Notes: generated by a model from the letters alone, not told the origin. Counted from the stretch's first letter, positions 17,184-26,802 are shown. The stretch: DNA of 64,000 nucleotides from Microbacterium sp. SORGH_AS_0888 (GCF_030818905.1 NZ_JAUTAZ010000001.1:1488001-1552000); one strand, 5' to 3'. Translations and numbers: made by a program.

Positions 17184-18287
17184 GTGTCGGACCGGACCGG
17201 ACGGATCGCCATGGGCGCACTCGGTGTCACCGCGCTGGTGATCGTCTCCCTCGCGGCGGTCGCCGGTCTTCTCGTGCTGCGCCAGGGGGCGATCCGGGCC
17301 GAAGGGGCGCGGGGCACGCTGCTGCGCCACATGGCGGTCGCGGGAATCGCTGCGGCCCTCTCCGCCGTCATGTACCTCGCCGACTACGGCGGCTCGTCAC
17401 GCATCACATTGGCCATCGCGAACGGGGCGATGGTGTGCTCGCCCGCGCTCATCTGGGTCGCCCTGACCCGGGTGAACGGGCGGGCCCCCGCCGCGGTGCT
17501 CGTGGCGATCGGCCTGTCGGCGGTCACGGGCCTGGTCGCCCCGTTCGCGGACACCGTCGTCTCGGGCGCGGTCAAGGTGGCCGCGCTCCTTCTCGCGTGC
17601 GCCCTGGGCGGGATCGAGACCTTCTCGCCGCCGGTGTCGACGTTGCGCGGTGCGCGGATCGTCCGCCACGTGATGCTCGGATACGCCGCGTTCTGCGCGC
17701 TGCGGCTGAGCGCCGCCGCGATCCTCGGCTACGGCGCCGCCTTCTTCCCGTGGGGGATGGTGACGCAGATCACCACCGCGCTCGGCATCCTCTGCATCCT
17801 GGCCGTCGGGGTCGGCTCGTGGCGGATGGCCGCCGCGCTCGACGTGGGCGCTCGGCCGCAGCCGGGTGCCGCGCGCGTGCGGGAGTGGGCGCGCGCCCGG
17901 CTCGACGAAGGCTCTGCGGTGACGACGTGCGTGCTCTCACTGCCGGACCTCGCGCTCATCCGGGCCGCACACGGCGCGGCTCGGGCCGAGTCCGTCGAGG
18001 ACGCGCTGTGGCGGGCGGCGGGCGAGACGGCACCCGCCGACTGCCCGGTCGCGCGGATCGGGCGGGGACGCTTCCTGGCGACCATGCGCACCGCGCAGGC
18101 GCAGCCGTCGCTGGTCGCGGCACTCCAGCGCCGCTTCGACGACCTCACCCCGCTCGTCGCGTACGAGGACCTGCCGGAGATCCGGATCGAGCAGCTCGAG
18201 ATCCACGACCTTGCGACCGTCGATGCGCTGCTCGGTCGCCGACACGGCTCCCGGCTGCTCGGACGCATCCGGGTCGCCCACGCCTGA
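17184..18287 (+). CDS. Membrane protein with degenerate GGDEF-like domain (copy 1)
   Basis: A 367-residue protein. About six or seven hydrophobic segments fill residues ~10-225; the rest is soluble and looks like a worn diguanylate cyclase domain: CVLSLPDLALIRAAHGAARAES stands where cyclases have the L-D-x-D-x-F-K helix region, and VARIGRGRFLATM stands where GGDEF should be. The active-site GGDEF is absent, so cyclase activity is unlikely; a sensor or GTP/c-di-GMP-independent role is possible. The protein at 20772 has the same design. GTG 17184 has no clear ribosome binding site; ATG 17211 is an alternative that matches the length of the paralogue better. Convergent with a lipoprotein gene 7 bp away. 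Confidence 0.75.
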   Translation: MSDRTGRIAMGALGVTALVIVSLAAVAGLLVLRQGAIRAEGARGTLLRHMAVAGIAAALSAVMYLADYGGSSRITLAIANGAMVCSPALIWVALTRVNGRAPAAVLVAIGLSAVTGLVAPFADTVVSGAVKVAALLLACALGGIETFSPPVSTLRGARIVRHVMLGYAAFCALRLSAAAILGYGAAFFPWGMVTQITTALGILCILAVGVGSWRMAAALDVGARPQPGAARVREWARARLDEGSAVTTCVLSLPDLALIRAAHGAARAESVEDALWRAAGETAPADCPVARIGRGRFLATMRTAQAQPSLVAALQRRFDDLTPLVAYEDLPEIRIEQLEIHDLATVDALLGRRHGSRLLGRIRVAHA

Positions 18288-18294
18288 GGCGGCC

Positions 18295-18981
18295 TCAGGG
18301 CGTGAAGATCGCGATCGGCAGGTACTGGTAGACGACCTGCTGCTGGAACGAGCTGTCGGTGTTCGCGGTGCCTTCGACCGAGACCGTCATGGCGAAGGTC
18401 AGCGTGATCCCGTAGGCGTCCGCGGGGAGCTGGTGGATCGTCTGCTCCGGGACCAGCAGGCCGCCCTGGAAGCTGTTCAGCAGCAGGCCGCGGTCCGAGC
18501 GGAGCGTGTCGCTCGGCACGAGCGTGCGCGGGTCCGCCTGGAACTGGTACGGCATCTGCGACTGGCCGCTCGTCTGGGCGGTCTGCGAGGTGATCTGGAT
18601 CGCGGAGATGTAGACGCGACGCTTCTGCGTCAGCACGGCCTTCTCGTCGACGCGCTTGTCGTGCACGTTGACCGCGAACCCGAAGGTCTTGTCGTTCGTC
18701 GGCGTCCACTCCTGCGTGCGCTTCGGGTCCTGGGCCCAGACGTCCAGGCGCAGCTCGAGATCGGGGGCGACGTCCGTGGAGAGGCTGACGGAGCCGTCGT
18801 ACGTGAACTGCGAGTTGAACACCATGGACGCCGACGGCGCGGACGTGGGCGTGGCCACGACCGCCTTGTCGCCCTGCAGGTTGTTGAAGGCGTCGACGAT
18901 CTGCGAGCAGCCGCTGAGCGCGATGCCGAGGACGATCGCGAGCGCAGCCGCCGCGATCCGGCGCGATGTCGTACGGGTCAC
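18295..18981 (-). CDS. Lipoprotein of unknown function (copy 1)
   Basis: 228 residues from GTG 18981, with GAGGAG 6-10 nt upstream. It has a lipoprotein signal peptide (RRIAAAALAIVLGIALSGC, lipobox LSGC) and so should be anchored to the outer face of the membrane. The mature part is beta-rich with no recognised domain (SQFTYDGSVSLSTDVAPDLE; QQQVVYQYLPIAIF). It is similar in plan and in several patches to the lipoprotein at 21884. Both lie convergent to a degenerate-GGDEF membrane protein. Confidence 0.82.
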   Translation of the reverse strand: MTRTTSRRIAAAALAIVLGIALSGCSQIVDAFNNLQGDKAVVATPTSAPSASMVFNSQFTYDGSVSLSTDVAPDLELRLDVWAQDPKRTQEWTPTNDKTFGFAVNVHDKRVDEKAVLTQKRRVYISAIQITSQTAQTSGQSQMPYQFQADPRTLVPSDTLRSDRGLLLNSFQGGLLVPEQTIHQLPADAYGITLTFAMTVSVEGTANTDSSFQQQVVYQYLPIAIFTP

Positions 18982-19059
18982 GGTCCACTCCTCGGGGGAG
19001 CCGCTCGAGAGCGGAGATTCGGGTATGCCGTCCACAGGGTCCGCGTGACGTCGACAGCG

Positions 19060-19095
19060 CCGAAAGTATACTTCAGCTTCACTAGACTCGCTGCA
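19060..19095 (+). promoter_or_regulatory. Promoter for a probably leaderless histidine kinase transcript
   Basis: A -10-like TAGACT at 19083-19088 is followed after 6 nt by the ATG at 19095, so transcription would start at or next to the start codon, a common actinobacterial arrangement. The perfect palindrome AAGTATACTT at 19064-19073 lies in the spacer/-35 area and could be an operator, or supply a TATACT -10 for the divergent lipoprotein gene. No -35 consensus is visible. Confidence 0.42.
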
Positions 19096-20751
19096 TGAGG
19101 ACTGGGGGGATGTCCGAACGTGGTCCGCAGCACGCGGGCACGATCGCCACGGGCTCCCGCACGCGGTCCATCTGGATGTCGCAGCTTCTGCTGGCCGCCG
19201 TGGTCGTCGTGGTGGCACTCGTCGTCCAGGCGCTGGCGCCGGGGCAGTTCGCGTTCTGGAGCTTCTCCGCCGGTGTCGCCGCGGTCATCGTCATCACGGC
19301 CGCCACGCTGGCCGTGCCCTGGCATCGCATGCCCCGTAACGCGGCGCTCGCGCCGCCGATGCTCGACATCGTCGCGATCGGGCTGATGGAGTACGGCAGC
19401 GGTCTGTACACGTCGTTCCTCTGGGTGTTCCCCGTCATCTGGATCGCGACCCACTTCGCCGCGACCGCGGCGCTCGCGGCCCGGCGGCCTCATCTTCGTG
19501 CTGGCTCTGCTGCACACCGCGATCACCGGTTTCGACGACTCGACCATCGCCCGGCTGCTCATCATCGCCCTGTCGCTCAGCTTCCTCGGGATGAGCACCT
19601 ACCTCACGGCCCGTCAGACGCGCGCGTTCAAACGGCTCCTGCAACGACAGGCCGGGAAGCTGCAGGAGACCGTCGCCCGGGTGCGGTCGCAGGAGCGCCG
19701 GGTGAGCCTCATGCTGAACGCGATCGACACCGGTATCGTGCGGTTGTCCGCGGACGGCAGGGTCCTCGCGATGAACGACACCTACCGGTGGCTCTACGGG
19801 CTCAGCGGCAGCGATCCGACGGCTCCGCCGACGAGCGTCGAGTACGTGGCGCTGCGCGGCCCGGCGCTGAGCGAGAACGACCGGCCGATCGTTCGCGCGG
19901 CCCGCGGCGAGACGCTGGAGGAGGAGCGGATCTGGCTGTTCGACGCGGACGGCGGCTGGCACGCGCTCTCGGTGTCGACGCGGCCCCTGCCGGACTCGGC
20001 GAACGAGGCGCCCAGCATCCTCCTCGTGATCCACGACATCACCGCGCTGATCGAGTCGCGCCGCGCCCAGGAGCGGATGGCCGCCGTCGTCTCGCACGAG
20101 CTCCGCAATCCGCTGACGGCGATCCTCGGTCACGCCGAGCTGCTGGCCGAGGACGAATCGCTGCCGGCGCGTGCCCGGGAGCAGCTGAAGGTCATCGAGG
20201 CGGCGTCGCAACGGATGCGCCTGCTGATCGACGACATCCTCAGCCATCGCCCTGCTGCCATGATCGCCGAGCCGACGCAGCACGCGGACGTCGATCTGGG
20301 ACGCGTGGTCGCGGGCTCGGTCGAGTCCTTCCGGCCGGCGGCGGACAGCGCCGGGATCGAGCTGGCACTCGATGTCCCTCCGGGCCTGTGGGTGCACGGC
20401 GACGCGTTCCGTCTCCGCCAGGTGATCGACAACCTGCTGAGCAACGCGATCAAGTACACGCCGGAGTCCGGTCATGTGACGGTGGCCGTCGCCGCGGAGC
20501 GGGACATGGTCCGCGTGCGCGTGTCGGACGACGGCGTGGGGATCTCGGCGGAGGACCTGCCCCGCGTCTTCGACCCCTACTTCCGCACCTCGAGCGCGCA
20601 GCGCAGCGGCGTCTCCGGCACGGGCCTCGGGATGGGGATCGCGCGCTCGATCGTCGAGGCGCACGGCGGCGAGCTCGTCCTCGAGTCCCAGGTGGACATC
20701 GGCACGACCGCCGACGTGCTCCTCCCGCGCGCCGCGAAGGCGACCTCGTGA
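19095..20751 (+). CDS. Orphan sensor histidine kinase with PAS domain, frame broken
   Basis: About 551 residues if corrected. Residues 1-~160 hold about five membrane segments. A PAS-like domain follows (SLMLNAIDTGIVRLSADGRVLAMN), then HisKA with phosphoacceptor H334 (corrected numbering) in VVSHELRNPLTAILGH, and a HATPase with N box NLLSNAIKY, G1 box VSDDGVGIS and G2 box GTGLGMGIARS. The frame breaks at about 19481-19484 (GCGGCCCGGCGG): removing one C restores AAGGLIFVLALLH in the middle of a membrane segment. No response regulator lies beside it. The stop overlaps a GTG of the next frame. Either a sequencing error or a disabled kinase. Confidence 0.85.
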
Positions 20752-20771
20752 CGGCGCTGGAGGAGCTGTCG

Positions 20772-21860
20772 ATGGGCGTGCCGCAGGCGGCGCCGGTCGC
20801 CCTCGCCCTGTTCCTCGTGATCACCCTGTGCTTCCTGCCGCATCCTTCGCGCGCGACGCTGCTGTGGTCGCGGTCGTTCACGGTCTGTCTGCTGAGCCTG
20901 TTCGCGGTGTTCGTCGCGGTGGACGGCGGCCTCCCGGTCCTGCGTCGAGCGGCCACGGGCACTGCCTTCGTGGCCATCCCCCTGGCGTGGAGCGGCATCC
21001 GGAGCTGGCGCGGCAGCGCGTCCCGCGCATGGGTCGCCGCCCTCGCGGGGCTCGCATGGGCGGCGTTCCTCGCGCTCGTGCCCGATGCCTGGCACGCCCG
21101 CGCCGTGTGCGTGGTCTTCGGCGCCGCCGGTGTCTTCTCGGCGCTGACGATGTGGGAGCTGGGCCGTTGTCCGGAACGCACGCTGCCGGCGGTGTTCGCC
21201 TTCCGGCTGGTCTCGGGCTCGCTCGCGGTGCTCGGCCTCGCGGCGCTGATCGTGGGTCTTGCGGCGCCGGGGATGTTCGAGGATCTCACGGTGCTTCCGA
21301 GCATCGGCGGGATCGCGACCGTCGCGTACGCGATGTGCGCGGTCATCGCGATGGCGGCGATGACCCAGAACCTGGGGCCTCCCGCCACCGCGGGGTCCGA
21401 CCGCTTCGCACACGTCGCGAGGGAGCGGCTGCGGCGCGCCCACGACCGGGACGAGCCCGACTGGGCGCTCCTCGCGGTCCAGCTCGACGAGCTCGCCGAG
21501 CTGCGGGCCGTGCATGGGCCGAGCGACTTCCATCGTGTCGTCGCACAGTTCGAGCGAGCCGTGGTCCGCGCCCTGCCGGCCAACGCCGACGTCGGGGTCG
21601 CGTCGTCCGGCACGATGCTGGCACTCGTCCCGTACGGCGAGAGCGTCATCCGCAACCATGTCCGGAACCTCCTGGACGCCGTGGAGAAGGCGCCCGGCAC
21701 CGAGCAGGTCGTCGGTCTCTCGGCCAGCGTCGGCTGGGTTCCCGCGCGTGCGACCGGCTACGACTTCGACGCCCTCCGCGTGAGCGCGGTGGACGCCGCC
21801 GAGCGCGCCGCCGCGGAGGGCGGAGACCGCTGGCACCGGGTGGGATCCGCCGACGACTGA
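20772..21860 (+). CDS. Membrane protein with degenerate GGDEF-like domain (copy 2)
   Basis: 362 residues from ATG 20772, which has GGAGG 8 nt upstream; GTG 20748, overlapping the kinase stop by GTGA, is an alternative. Six or seven membrane segments are followed by a cyclase-like C-terminal domain: WALLAVQLDELAELRAVHG at the front, GVASSGTMLALVP where GGDEF should stand, and the family-like end SASVGWVPARATGYDFDALRVS followed by AERAAAEGGDRW. The catalytic motif is lost. It is likely co-expressed with the histidine kinase, which makes it a candidate partner or signal modulator. Paralogous to the protein at 17184. Confidence 0.78.
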   Translation: MGVPQAAPVALALFLVITLCFLPHPSRATLLWSRSFTVCLLSLFAVFVAVDGGLPVLRRAATGTAFVAIPLAWSGIRSWRGSASRAWVAALAGLAWAAFLALVPDAWHARAVCVVFGAAGVFSALTMWELGRCPERTLPAVFAFRLVSGSLAVLGLAALIVGLAAPGMFEDLTVLPSIGGIATVAYAMCAVIAMAAMTQNLGPPATAGSDRFAHVARERLRRAHDRDEPDWALLAVQLDELAELRAVHGPSDFHRVVAQFERAVVRALPANADVGVASSGTMLALVPYGESVIRNHVRNLLDAVEKAPGTEQVVGLSASVGWVPARATGYDFDALRVSAVDAAERAAAEGGDRWHRVGSADD

Positions 21861-21883
21861 CGCGAGGCCTCCCGCCCCTACGT

Positions 21884-22492
21884 CTACGAGCCGCCGGAGA
21901 TCGCGATCACGAGAGTGTCGCTCGCGGTCTGCTTCGCGTACTCGGTGGAGTCGGGCGTCGTCTGCACGAGGAAGTCGTACGTGAACTGGACCGTGACATA
22001 CGTCGTGCCGGCGGGCACGTCGCCGACGTTGAACGTCTGCGAGTAGCTGTAGGGCGACAGCACGAGGTACCCCGGCGACACCGACGACTGGTCGGTCTGC
22101 GGCTGCAACGGGTCGAGCGCCTTCGACGCGTCCGCGGGCACCACGACCATGGTCGCCTTCTGCAGGTACACCTTCTGTCCGTCGTTGGGGGCGACCGTCG
22201 TGGTCATCGACAGACTGATCGGCTTGAGCGCCGTCGCCGTCCACCTGTCCATCGACAGCGTCGACCAGTAGTTGATCGTGGCCGTGACGGCCCCCGTCTT
22301 GACGGTTCGCTGTGTCGAACCGCTCGAGAGGTCGTTCGAGACCGGGGTCGGGACGGGAGTGCTCCGCGTGGCCGTCGGCGTCGGCGCGGGCTCGGGATCC
22401 GCGTTCCACGGGGCGGGGCCGCATCCTGCGAGGACGAGGACGGCCGACAGCGCGGCGGCGACGCCCCAGCTGCGTACGCGCATCGACCCCAT
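21884..22492 (-). CDS. Lipoprotein of unknown function (copy 2)
   Basis: 202 residues from ATG 22492, chosen because GGAGGG lies 5 nt upstream; a second ATG is at 22483. The signal peptide ends in the lipobox LAGC. A Pro/Thr-rich linker (PEPAPTPTATRSTPVPTPV) joins it to a beta-rich domain (SYSQTFNVGDVPAGTTYVTV). It shares the design and some patches with the lipoprotein at 18295. Convergent with the copy-2 membrane protein (24 bp between stops) and divergent from the DUF4012 gene. Confidence 0.82.
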   Translation of the reverse strand: MGSMRVRSWGVAAALSAVLVLAGCGPAPWNADPEPAPTPTATRSTPVPTPVSNDLSSGSTQRTVKTGAVTATINYWSTLSMDRWTATALKPISLSMTTTVAPNDGQKVYLQKATMVVVPADASKALDPLQPQTDQSSVSPGYLVLSPYSYSQTFNVGDVPAGTTYVTVQFTYDFLVQTTPDSTEYAKQTASDTLVIAISGGS

Positions 22493-22568
22493 CGGACCCT
22501 CCTGACGATCAGGCGCAAGTCTATCCGCGGCGTCACTGTCCCACGGACCCGCCACGTAGAGTGACAGG

Positions 22569-24366
22569 GTGGCCCGTCCCCCGTCACCGCGCTCCCCGCT
22601 GCCCCGCACCGCCCGTCGCGCCGGTGCGATCTTCACCTGGGTGCTCATGGGCGTGGCGGTCGTCGGCCTCCTCGGAGCCGCGTGGGTCGGAGTCCGCGGT
22701 GTCCTCGCGGTCCAACACCTCCAGACCGCTCGGCAGGCGGTCGGCTCGCTGACCGCCTCGCTCAGCGACCCCGAGGGCGCCGCCGCGGACCTCCCCCGCG
22801 TCGGCGCGGAGACGGGCGCCGCCCGCTCGCTGACCTCCGACCCGATCTGGCGCGCCGCCGAACTGCTGCCCTGGGTCGGACCGCAGCTGGATGCCGTCTC
22901 CACCTCCATCGCCGCGGTCGACGACGTGGCGAACACCGCCCTGCAGCCCCTCGCGCAGACGGCGTCCGGATTCTCGCTCGCCCGCGCTGCGCCCCACGGG
23001 CGGGCACTTCGACGTCGCCGCGCTGACCGCGCTGCAGGCGCCTGCCGCCCAGGCCGCCGCCGGCACGGCGTCCGCGGCCGCATCCGTCGACGCCATCGAC
23101 ACGCCCGGGCTGCTGCCGCCGCTCGCCCGCCAGATCGACGAGCTGCGGGGCATGCTCGACACCGCCCGCACCGCGACGGACGCGCTGAACCGGGCCACGG
23201 CCCTGATGCCGGACATCCTCGGCGCGAGCGGTCCGCGCAACTACCTCGTGGTCTTCCAGAACAACGCCGAGTGGCGGTCTTTGGGCGGGATCATCGGCGC
23301 GATGGCGATGATCCACACGGAGAACGGCGAGATGTCGCTGACCGCCCAGGGCTCGTCCTCCGACTTCACCCGCTACCGGGACTCGGTCGTGCCGCTGAGC
23401 GACGAGATCACCGCGATCATGGGCCAGAAGCCCGGGGTGTACATCCAGAACCCGACGCAGATCCCCGACTTCGCCGTCGGGGCACCGATCGCGCAGGAGA
23501 TGTGGCAGCGGCACACGGGCGTCCGCGTCGACGGCGTGATCTCGCTCGATCCGGTCACCCTGTCCTACGTGCTGGCGGCGACCGGTCCGATCACGCTCCC
23601 GACGGGCGACGTGCTCACCTCCGACAACGCCGTGGCGCTGCTGCTCAACGGGGTCTACGAGCGCTACTCGGTGCCTGCGGAGCAGGACGCGTTCTTCAAG
23701 GCGGCCGCCGCCATCGTCTTCCAGACGCTGGCGAAAGGCTCCGTCGACCCCGCGAAGCTCGTCGAGGCGCTCGCGCGCGCCGGCGCCGAGAACCGGGTGC
23801 TCGTCTGGAGCGCCGACCCGGCCGAGCAGGCGGTGCTGGACGGCACGACGCTGCAGGGGGGCCTCCCCGTCACCGACGCGACGACCACCGGCTTCGGCGT
23901 CTACGTCAACGACGGCACCGGTTCGAAGATGGACTTCTACACCCATCTCGGCGTGGGGGTGGGCTGGTGCACGGACACGGAGGGCAGCCCGGACGCCGCG
24001 CTCACGGTCACGGTGCGCAGCGACGCGCCCGCCGACGCCGCGTCACTGCCGAGCTACATCACGGGCGGCGGCGGCTTCGGGGTCAGGGCGGGGATCACGC
24101 GGACGGTCGCCTACCTCTACCTCCCCGCGGGCAGCGAGGTGGTGTTCTCGACCAGCGACGGCCCGTCGAGCGCCCCGGGCTTCGGCAGCGGCACGAACGA
24201 GGGCCGGCCCGTGCTGACCTGGACGACAGATCTCCCCCCGGGCGGGAGCGCGACCGCGCGCATCCGCGTCCGCACCCCGCAGACCGAGGGGCTCACGGCC
24301 CGCGTCACCCCCGTGATCCCCGCGAACGCCGAGACGATTTCCGCATCTTGCAGTTCTGCGGGATAA
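22569..24366 (+). CDS. DUF4012-type envelope protein, frame broken
   Basis: About 598 residues if corrected. An N-terminal membrane anchor (about residues 18-45, AIFTWVLMGVAVVGLLGAAW) is followed by a large extracellular part. YLVVFQNNAEWRSLGGIIGA is the pattern I know from actinobacterial DUF4012 proteins, which often sit in polysaccharide gene clusters; their function is unknown. The frame breaks at 22981-22983: removing one C from CTCGCCCGCG joins SGFSLA to ALRPTGGHFDVAAL. GTG start at 22569. The gene 46 bp downstream encodes a surface protein and may be co-transcribed. Confidence 0.8.
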
Positions 24367-24412
24367 TCGCCCGGACCGGGACTTCCCCCCACCCCGGTCC
24401 GAACGGACCACT

Positions 24413-24949
24413 ATGTCACACCTCCTGGCCCGCACCTTCGGGCTTCTCGCCGTCGTCACATCGCTCGTGATCGGCACCGCCATCCCCGCCGTCGCCTATG
24501 CCCCCGCGGACTCGATCACCGTCTCGTCCACGACGGTCGACCGCGGCGGCTCGGTCCAGCTCGGCGTCCAGAACGGCACCTTCGGCAGCGGAGAGCGTCT
24601 CACGATCACGGTGCGCGGCGAGAACGCCTCCGGCGTCTCGTTCGCCCTCGTGCGCGCAGGGGTGGAGACGGCGACCCACACCGCCACGGCCAACGCCGCC
24701 GGCGGCATGAACGCCCTCACCCTCACCTTCCCGGAGAACGCATCGGGCGCCTACACGATCGCGGTGTTCTCCGCGTCCTCACCGGGCGCGAACGTCACGG
24801 TGACCATCGGCTCGCTCTCGGTCACCGGATTCGACAGCCAGTCGCTGATCGGGCTGTGGGTGGGCGGCGGCGCGCTGATCCTCGCGGGCATCGTGGTCCT
24901 GATCGCCTCGTTCGTCGTCCGCCGCCGCCGCAAGCTCGACGAGGCCTGA
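24413..24949 (+). CDS. Cell-surface protein with worn sortase-type C-terminus
   Basis: 178 residues: a signal peptide (about 1-29, cleavage after AVAYA), an Ig-like beta domain (TVSSTTVDRGGSVQLGVQNG, FPENASGAYTIAVFS) and a C-terminal membrane segment plus RRRRK tail. Ahead of the membrane segment, where sortase substrates have LPxTG, it has LSVTGFDSQSLIGLWVGGG. The matching gene at 47094 has LPATGVDSASLMGVWVGGG, so this is a relative whose sorting signal has lost the proline. It is therefore likely membrane-retained. No strong ribosome binding site. Confidence 0.8.
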   Translation: MSHLLARTFGLLAVVTSLVIGTAIPAVAYAPADSITVSSTTVDRGGSVQLGVQNGTFGSGERLTITVRGENASGVSFALVRAGVETATHTATANAAGGMNALTLTFPENASGAYTIAVFSASSPGANVTVTIGSLSVTGFDSQSLIGLWVGGGALILAGIVVLIASFVVRRRRKLDEA

Positions 24950-24956
24950 GCGCCGC

Positions 24957-25649
24957 TCAGCCCGCGAGCCGGCGCGAGGCCGTGTCGACGTCCGCGGTCA
25001 CGAGGATCGGCAGGTGATCGCTCAGTCCCTGCGGCAGAGTCCGCACGGTCTGGATGTCGAAGCCGACCGAGGTCGCGAAGTCGTAGTGCCCCCGGAAGAA
25101 CCGGTATCGCGTGTAGGTGCGCGAGTCGCTGAGGGTGAGCTCGTAGCCCTGCTCGCGGACGCGTTCGCCCAGCTTCTCTTTGAACACCGGGTAGTTGTAG
25201 TCCCCCACCATGAGGCTGGGAAGTCCCGGGCCGAGGTCTTCGAGGGCTGCGAGAGCCGCACGGATCTGGTGCCGCCGCAGCGAGTTCAGCGCCGTGAGGG
25301 GGGCCGCGTGGAACGACGCGACGATGATCTCGCGGCCCGCGTCGATGTCGTGCAGACGCACGCCCAGCATCCGCTCCTCGGCCGGCTTGAGCACGCGGTC
25401 GTGGAGGGACTTCTTGAGCGAGAGCGCCCGCACCTCGCCGAGGCGGAAGCTGCTCTCGCGGAAGTAGACGGCGAGGCCGAGGCGGTTGCGCTGCGTGGCA
25501 TCGGCCAGCCGCAGCCCGGCCAGCCGGGTGGGGATGTCGGCGGTGTCGGCCTCCTGGAGGCACAGGACGTCGACCGCGTGCGCCTCGACGAGCGAGGTGA
25601 GCTCACCGGCGGCACGGTGTTTGCAGAGGTTGTACGAGATCACCCGCAT
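24957..25649 (-). CDS. Endonuclease/exonuclease/phosphatase family hydrolase
   Basis: 230 residues from ATG 25649 (MRVISYNLCKH). EEP-fold landmarks are present: ISYNLCKHR, the metal-binding Glu in VLCLQEAD, IVASFHAAP, the catalytic Asp/Asn in MVGDYNYP, and the terminal SDHLPILV with the active-site His. It would hydrolyse phosphodiesters or phosphomonoesters with Mg2+; nucleic acid, inositol phosphate or sphingomyelin relatives cannot be separated by eye. No signal peptide, so cytoplasmic. Ends 7 bp from the surface-protein gene, which converges on it. Confidence 0.85.
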   Translation of the reverse strand: MRVISYNLCKHRAAGELTSLVEAHAVDVLCLQEADTADIPTRLAGLRLADATQRNRLGLAVYFRESSFRLGEVRALSLKKSLHDRVLKPAEERMLGVRLHDIDAGREIIVASFHAAPLTALNSLRRHQIRAALAALEDLGPGLPSLMVGDYNYPVFKEKLGERVREQGYELTLSDSRTYTRYRFFRGHYDFATSVGFDIQTVRTLPQGLSDHLPILVTADVDTASRRLAG

Positions 25650-25711
25650 GGTGTGTTCCAGCCTACCGGCGGCGTGTTGCCGGTCCGTGTCCTCTTGACG
25701 AACCCTCAGGA

Positions 25712-26548
25712 TCACTCCTCGTCGCGCCGGGCACGGGTCTGCTCGGCGCGCGCGGCGAGCAGCTCGTCGGCCGGATAGCCGACCTCGGCGAGCGTGAGCC
25801 CGCGGGCGGCGAGGACGGCGAACGCGCTCGTGCGCTGCGCATCGTCACGCAGCCGCGCCACGTCCTCGACCCGCAGCCGCCCGGATCCCACGGCGACGCA
25901 CGCGCCCACGAGACCGCGCACCATGCTGTGGCAGAACGCGTCGGCGGTCACGTGGGCGAGGAGCACGCCGTCCGGCTGCCGGGTCCAGCCGAAGTCGAGA
26001 AGCGTGCGGATCGTGGTGGCGCCTTCGCGTGGCTTGCAGTAGGCGGCGAAATCGTGGAGTCCGATGAGCGAGCGGGCGGCGGCGTCCATCGGCGCGACCT
26101 CGAGCCGGCCCCGAACCCTGGTCGTCCGCGCACGCTCGAGCGGGTCGTAGCCGGGCACGTCGTCCGCGACACGGTACGCGTAACGCCGCCAGACCGCCGA
26201 GAACCGCGCATCGAAGCCGTCGGGGGCGATCGAGGTGCGCGACACGGTGACATCCGGGTACGCGCCCAGCACGCCGCGGATCCGATGCGCGAGGTCCGCC
26301 ACGGGATCCGCGCTTCCCCGTCGCGGCGCCACGCGTGCCGTCTGCTGCTGATCGAGGTCGAGGTGGGCGACCTGCCCGCTCGCGTGCACACCGGCGTCCG
26401 TACGCCCGGCCACGACCAGCCGCGGCTCGCCTCCGAGGACTCGGGCGATCGCCGCCTCCAGCGTGCCCTGCACCGTGCGCAGGCCCGGCTGGCGGGCCCA
26501 TCCACGGAAGTGCGTTCCGTCATAGGCGATGTCGAGGCGGATCCGCAC
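25712..26548 (-). CDS. truA: tRNA pseudouridine(38-40) synthase
   Basis: 278 residues, the usual TruA length. The catalytic aspartate is D51 in VVAGRTDAGVHASGQ, the family motif; the N-terminal DIAYDGTHFRGWARQP and the C-terminal FCHSMVRGLVGACV stretch are also typical. It isomerises uridines 38-40 of the tRNA anticodon stem to pseudouridine. In actinobacteria truA commonly follows rplQ, as here, but a strong terminator and an 11-bp repeat array lie in the 285-bp gap, so it probably has its own promoter. Confidence 0.96.
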   Translation of the reverse strand: MRIRLDIAYDGTHFRGWARQPGLRTVQGTLEAAIARVLGGEPRLVVAGRTDAGVHASGQVAHLDLDQQQTARVAPRRGSADPVADLAHRIRGVLGAYPDVTVSRTSIAPDGFDARFSAVWRRYAYRVADDVPGYDPLERARTTRVRGRLEVAPMDAAARSLIGLHDFAAYCKPREGATTIRTLLDFGWTRQPDGVLLAHVTADAFCHSMVRGLVGACVAVGSGRLRVEDVARLRDDAQRTSAFAVLAARGLTLAEVGYPADELLAARAEQTRARRDEE

Positions 26549-26695
26549 CGATCCAGCCTATCCGGGGCGTGTCGCGTGAATGCGGCGAACTCGGGTGAAC
26601 CCCCCAGCCGATCGGGTACGGGCATCGGGGCGATCACCGCACCCACGCGACATCCCCCGAAGAACCGTACGAGCACCGCGGGGCGTCGTGGCGCG

Positions 26696-26746
26696 TCTTG
26701 CGGCGATCTTGCGCTGCTCTTGCGCCGGTCTTGCGCTGACCTTGCG
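26696..26746. repeat. Five-copy 11-bp array (TCTTGCG + 4 nt)
   Basis: TCTTGCG begins at 26696, 26707, 26718 and 26729, and CCTTGCG at 26740: five units at an exact 11-bp period, with the four spacer bases varying. Read on the other strand it is CGCAAGA, the same heptamer as the array at 17106-17177. It lies between the rplQ terminator and truA, about 150 bp before truA. No coding potential in this 285-bp gap. Confidence 0.75.
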
Positions 26747-26763
26747 GGAGTCAGCCCGCACAC

Positions 26764-26802
26764 GGTCGAGGCCCGCACGATCCACTCGTGCGGGCCTCGA
26801 CC
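26764..26802 (-). terminator. Terminator after rplQ
   Basis: A perfect 17-bp stem (26764-26780 with 26786-26802) and a 5-nt loop, 32 bp beyond the rplQ stop. It would end the ribosomal transcript. Confidence 0.8.

Noticed and set aside
17184..21860. Active diguanylate cyclases
   Set aside because: Neither membrane protein has GGDEF or a close variant at the expected place (IGRGRF; ASSGTM), so cyclase activity is not claimed.
26696..26746. Possible CRISPR array or replication iterons
   Set aside because: The repeat unit is 7 bp with 4-bp spacers, far too short for CRISPR, and no cas or replication genes are near. A regulator array is more likely.
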